Positions 63,561 through 64,000 of a stretch of 64,000 nt of DNA are shown here, in pieces (the first letter of the stretch is position 1; each line of letters begins with the position of its first letter). Under the pieces are notes generated by a model. It did no database searches. It was not told the DNA's origin and was given only the letters and a program-made list of their open reading frames with translations. A program made the translations under genes and the position numbers. Origin of the DNA: Mucilaginibacter sp. 44-25 (GTDB lineage: Bacteria; Bacteroidota; Bacteroidia; Sphingobacteriales; Sphingobacteriaceae); the NCBI GenBank assembly GCA_001898335.1, contig MKTS01000009.1:372001-436000 (forward strand). Direction: 5' to 3'.

Positions 63561-64000
63561 TTAGCGTATGATATTTACCTCACGTTGTAGCGAAACGCCA
63601 AATTTATCATACACACTGTCTATAATTTGCGACGAAAAGTTGTAGATCTCTTCACCGGTAGCGCCGCCGTGGTTTACTAAAACCAATGCCTGGTTCTTCC
63701 AGGTACCTGTATGCCCTACCTGTTTTCCTTTCCAGCCGCATTGTTCAATTAACCAGCCGGCAGCCAATTTTACCATACCCTCGCCTACCGGGTAATTTAC
63801 CACATCAGGATGTTTCTGTTGTATGGCCTCAAATTCTTGTCGGGATATCACAGGATTTTTGAAGAAGCTGCCTGCATTACCTATGGTGGATGGATCGGGC
63901 AGTTTAGATACGCGTATGTGTGATACCACTTGCGATACATCTTTAATAGTCGGCTTTTCTATATTCCGATTAGCCAGTTCCTGCTCAATGGCACCATATT
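63561..64000 (-). CDS. murB: UDP-N-acetylenolpyruvoylglucosamine reductase, C-terminal part (5' end beyond window)
   Basis: About 146 C-terminal codons are present and the frame stays open to the window edge. GSFFKNP is the MurB substrate-binding signature, KLAAGWLIEQCGWKGKQVG follows, and LQREVNII near the end contains the conserved Glu that acts as proton donor. The enzyme reduces enolpyruvyl-UDP-GlcNAc to UDP-MurNAc in peptidoglycan synthesis. The FAD-binding N-terminal domain is outside the window. Confidence 0.95.
   Translation of the reverse strand, partial: YGAIEQELANRNIEKPTIKDVSQVVSHIRVSKLPDPSTIGNAGSFFKNPVISRQEFEAIQQKHPDVVNYPVGEGMVKLAAGWLIEQCGWKGKQVGHTGTWKNQALVLVNHGGATGEEIYNFSSQIIDSVYDKFGVSLQREVNIIR

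Overview
The window looks like chromosomal DNA of a Bacteroidota of the family Sphingobacteriaceae, most like Mucilaginibacter or a close relative. This is judged from protein family resemblance, an atpDC pair separated from the other ATP synthase genes, an UpxY/NusG-type regulator, an exosortase of the kind known from sphingobacterial polysaccharide loci, a short carotenoid cluster, and spacers filled with small palindromic repeats. No database was searched.

Layout. 1-2740: a truncated secreted S15/CocE-type hydrolase and a GH18 endoglycosidase-like lipoprotein. 2812-5528 (minus): gap, a GNAT acetyltransferase and pgk. 5581-7488 (minus): a WecA/TagO-like initiating sugar-phosphate transferase and a GT2 glycosyltransferase. 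7577-35979 (plus): an almost gap-free polysaccharide operon of 26 genes. It encodes Wza- and Wzc-like export/copolymerase proteins, an UpxY/NusG-type antiterminator, an amidotransferase of the asparagine synthase family, a Wzm/Wzt-type ABC exporter, a dozen or so glycosyltransferases, two methyltransferases, two acyltransferases, a Wzy-like membrane protein, an exosortase and a final large membrane protein. 35981-37797 (minus): obg, adk and tRNA-Arg(ACG). 37901-42287: an AhpE-like peroxiredoxin, an FtsX/MacB-type permease, a small unknown gene and a quinone oxidoreductase. 42480-44313: atpD and atpC. 44430-45350 (minus): an exported protein of unknown function.

45694-58741 (plus) is a branched-chain amino acid operon in the order ilvD-ilvB-ilvN-ilvC-leuC-leuD-methyltransferase-leuB-methyltransferase-leuA-ilvA. 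It covers threonine deamination, the common ilv steps and the whole leucine branch; only the transaminase is missing. Nearly every spacer in it carries a different short palindromic or direct repeat, and one such element supplies the coding N-terminus of IlvN. 58787-62680 is a carotenoid cluster: crtI on the minus strand, and on the plus strand crtB, an unknown exported protein, a CrtYcd-type lycopene cyclase and a cytochrome b5-like protein. An ECF sigma factor (minus) and the 3' part of murB (minus) close the window.

The most unusual part is the polysaccharide operon. It combines parts of the Wzy-dependent pathway (Wza, Wzc, a Wzy-like polymerase) with a complete ABC-transporter export pair and an exosortase, and no Wzx flippase is visible. 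Its genes are chained by short overlaps, several through TTGA junctions, and it ends one base before the convergent obg gene with no terminator visible. The second most interesting point is the pair of Tam-like methyltransferases inside the leucine operon.
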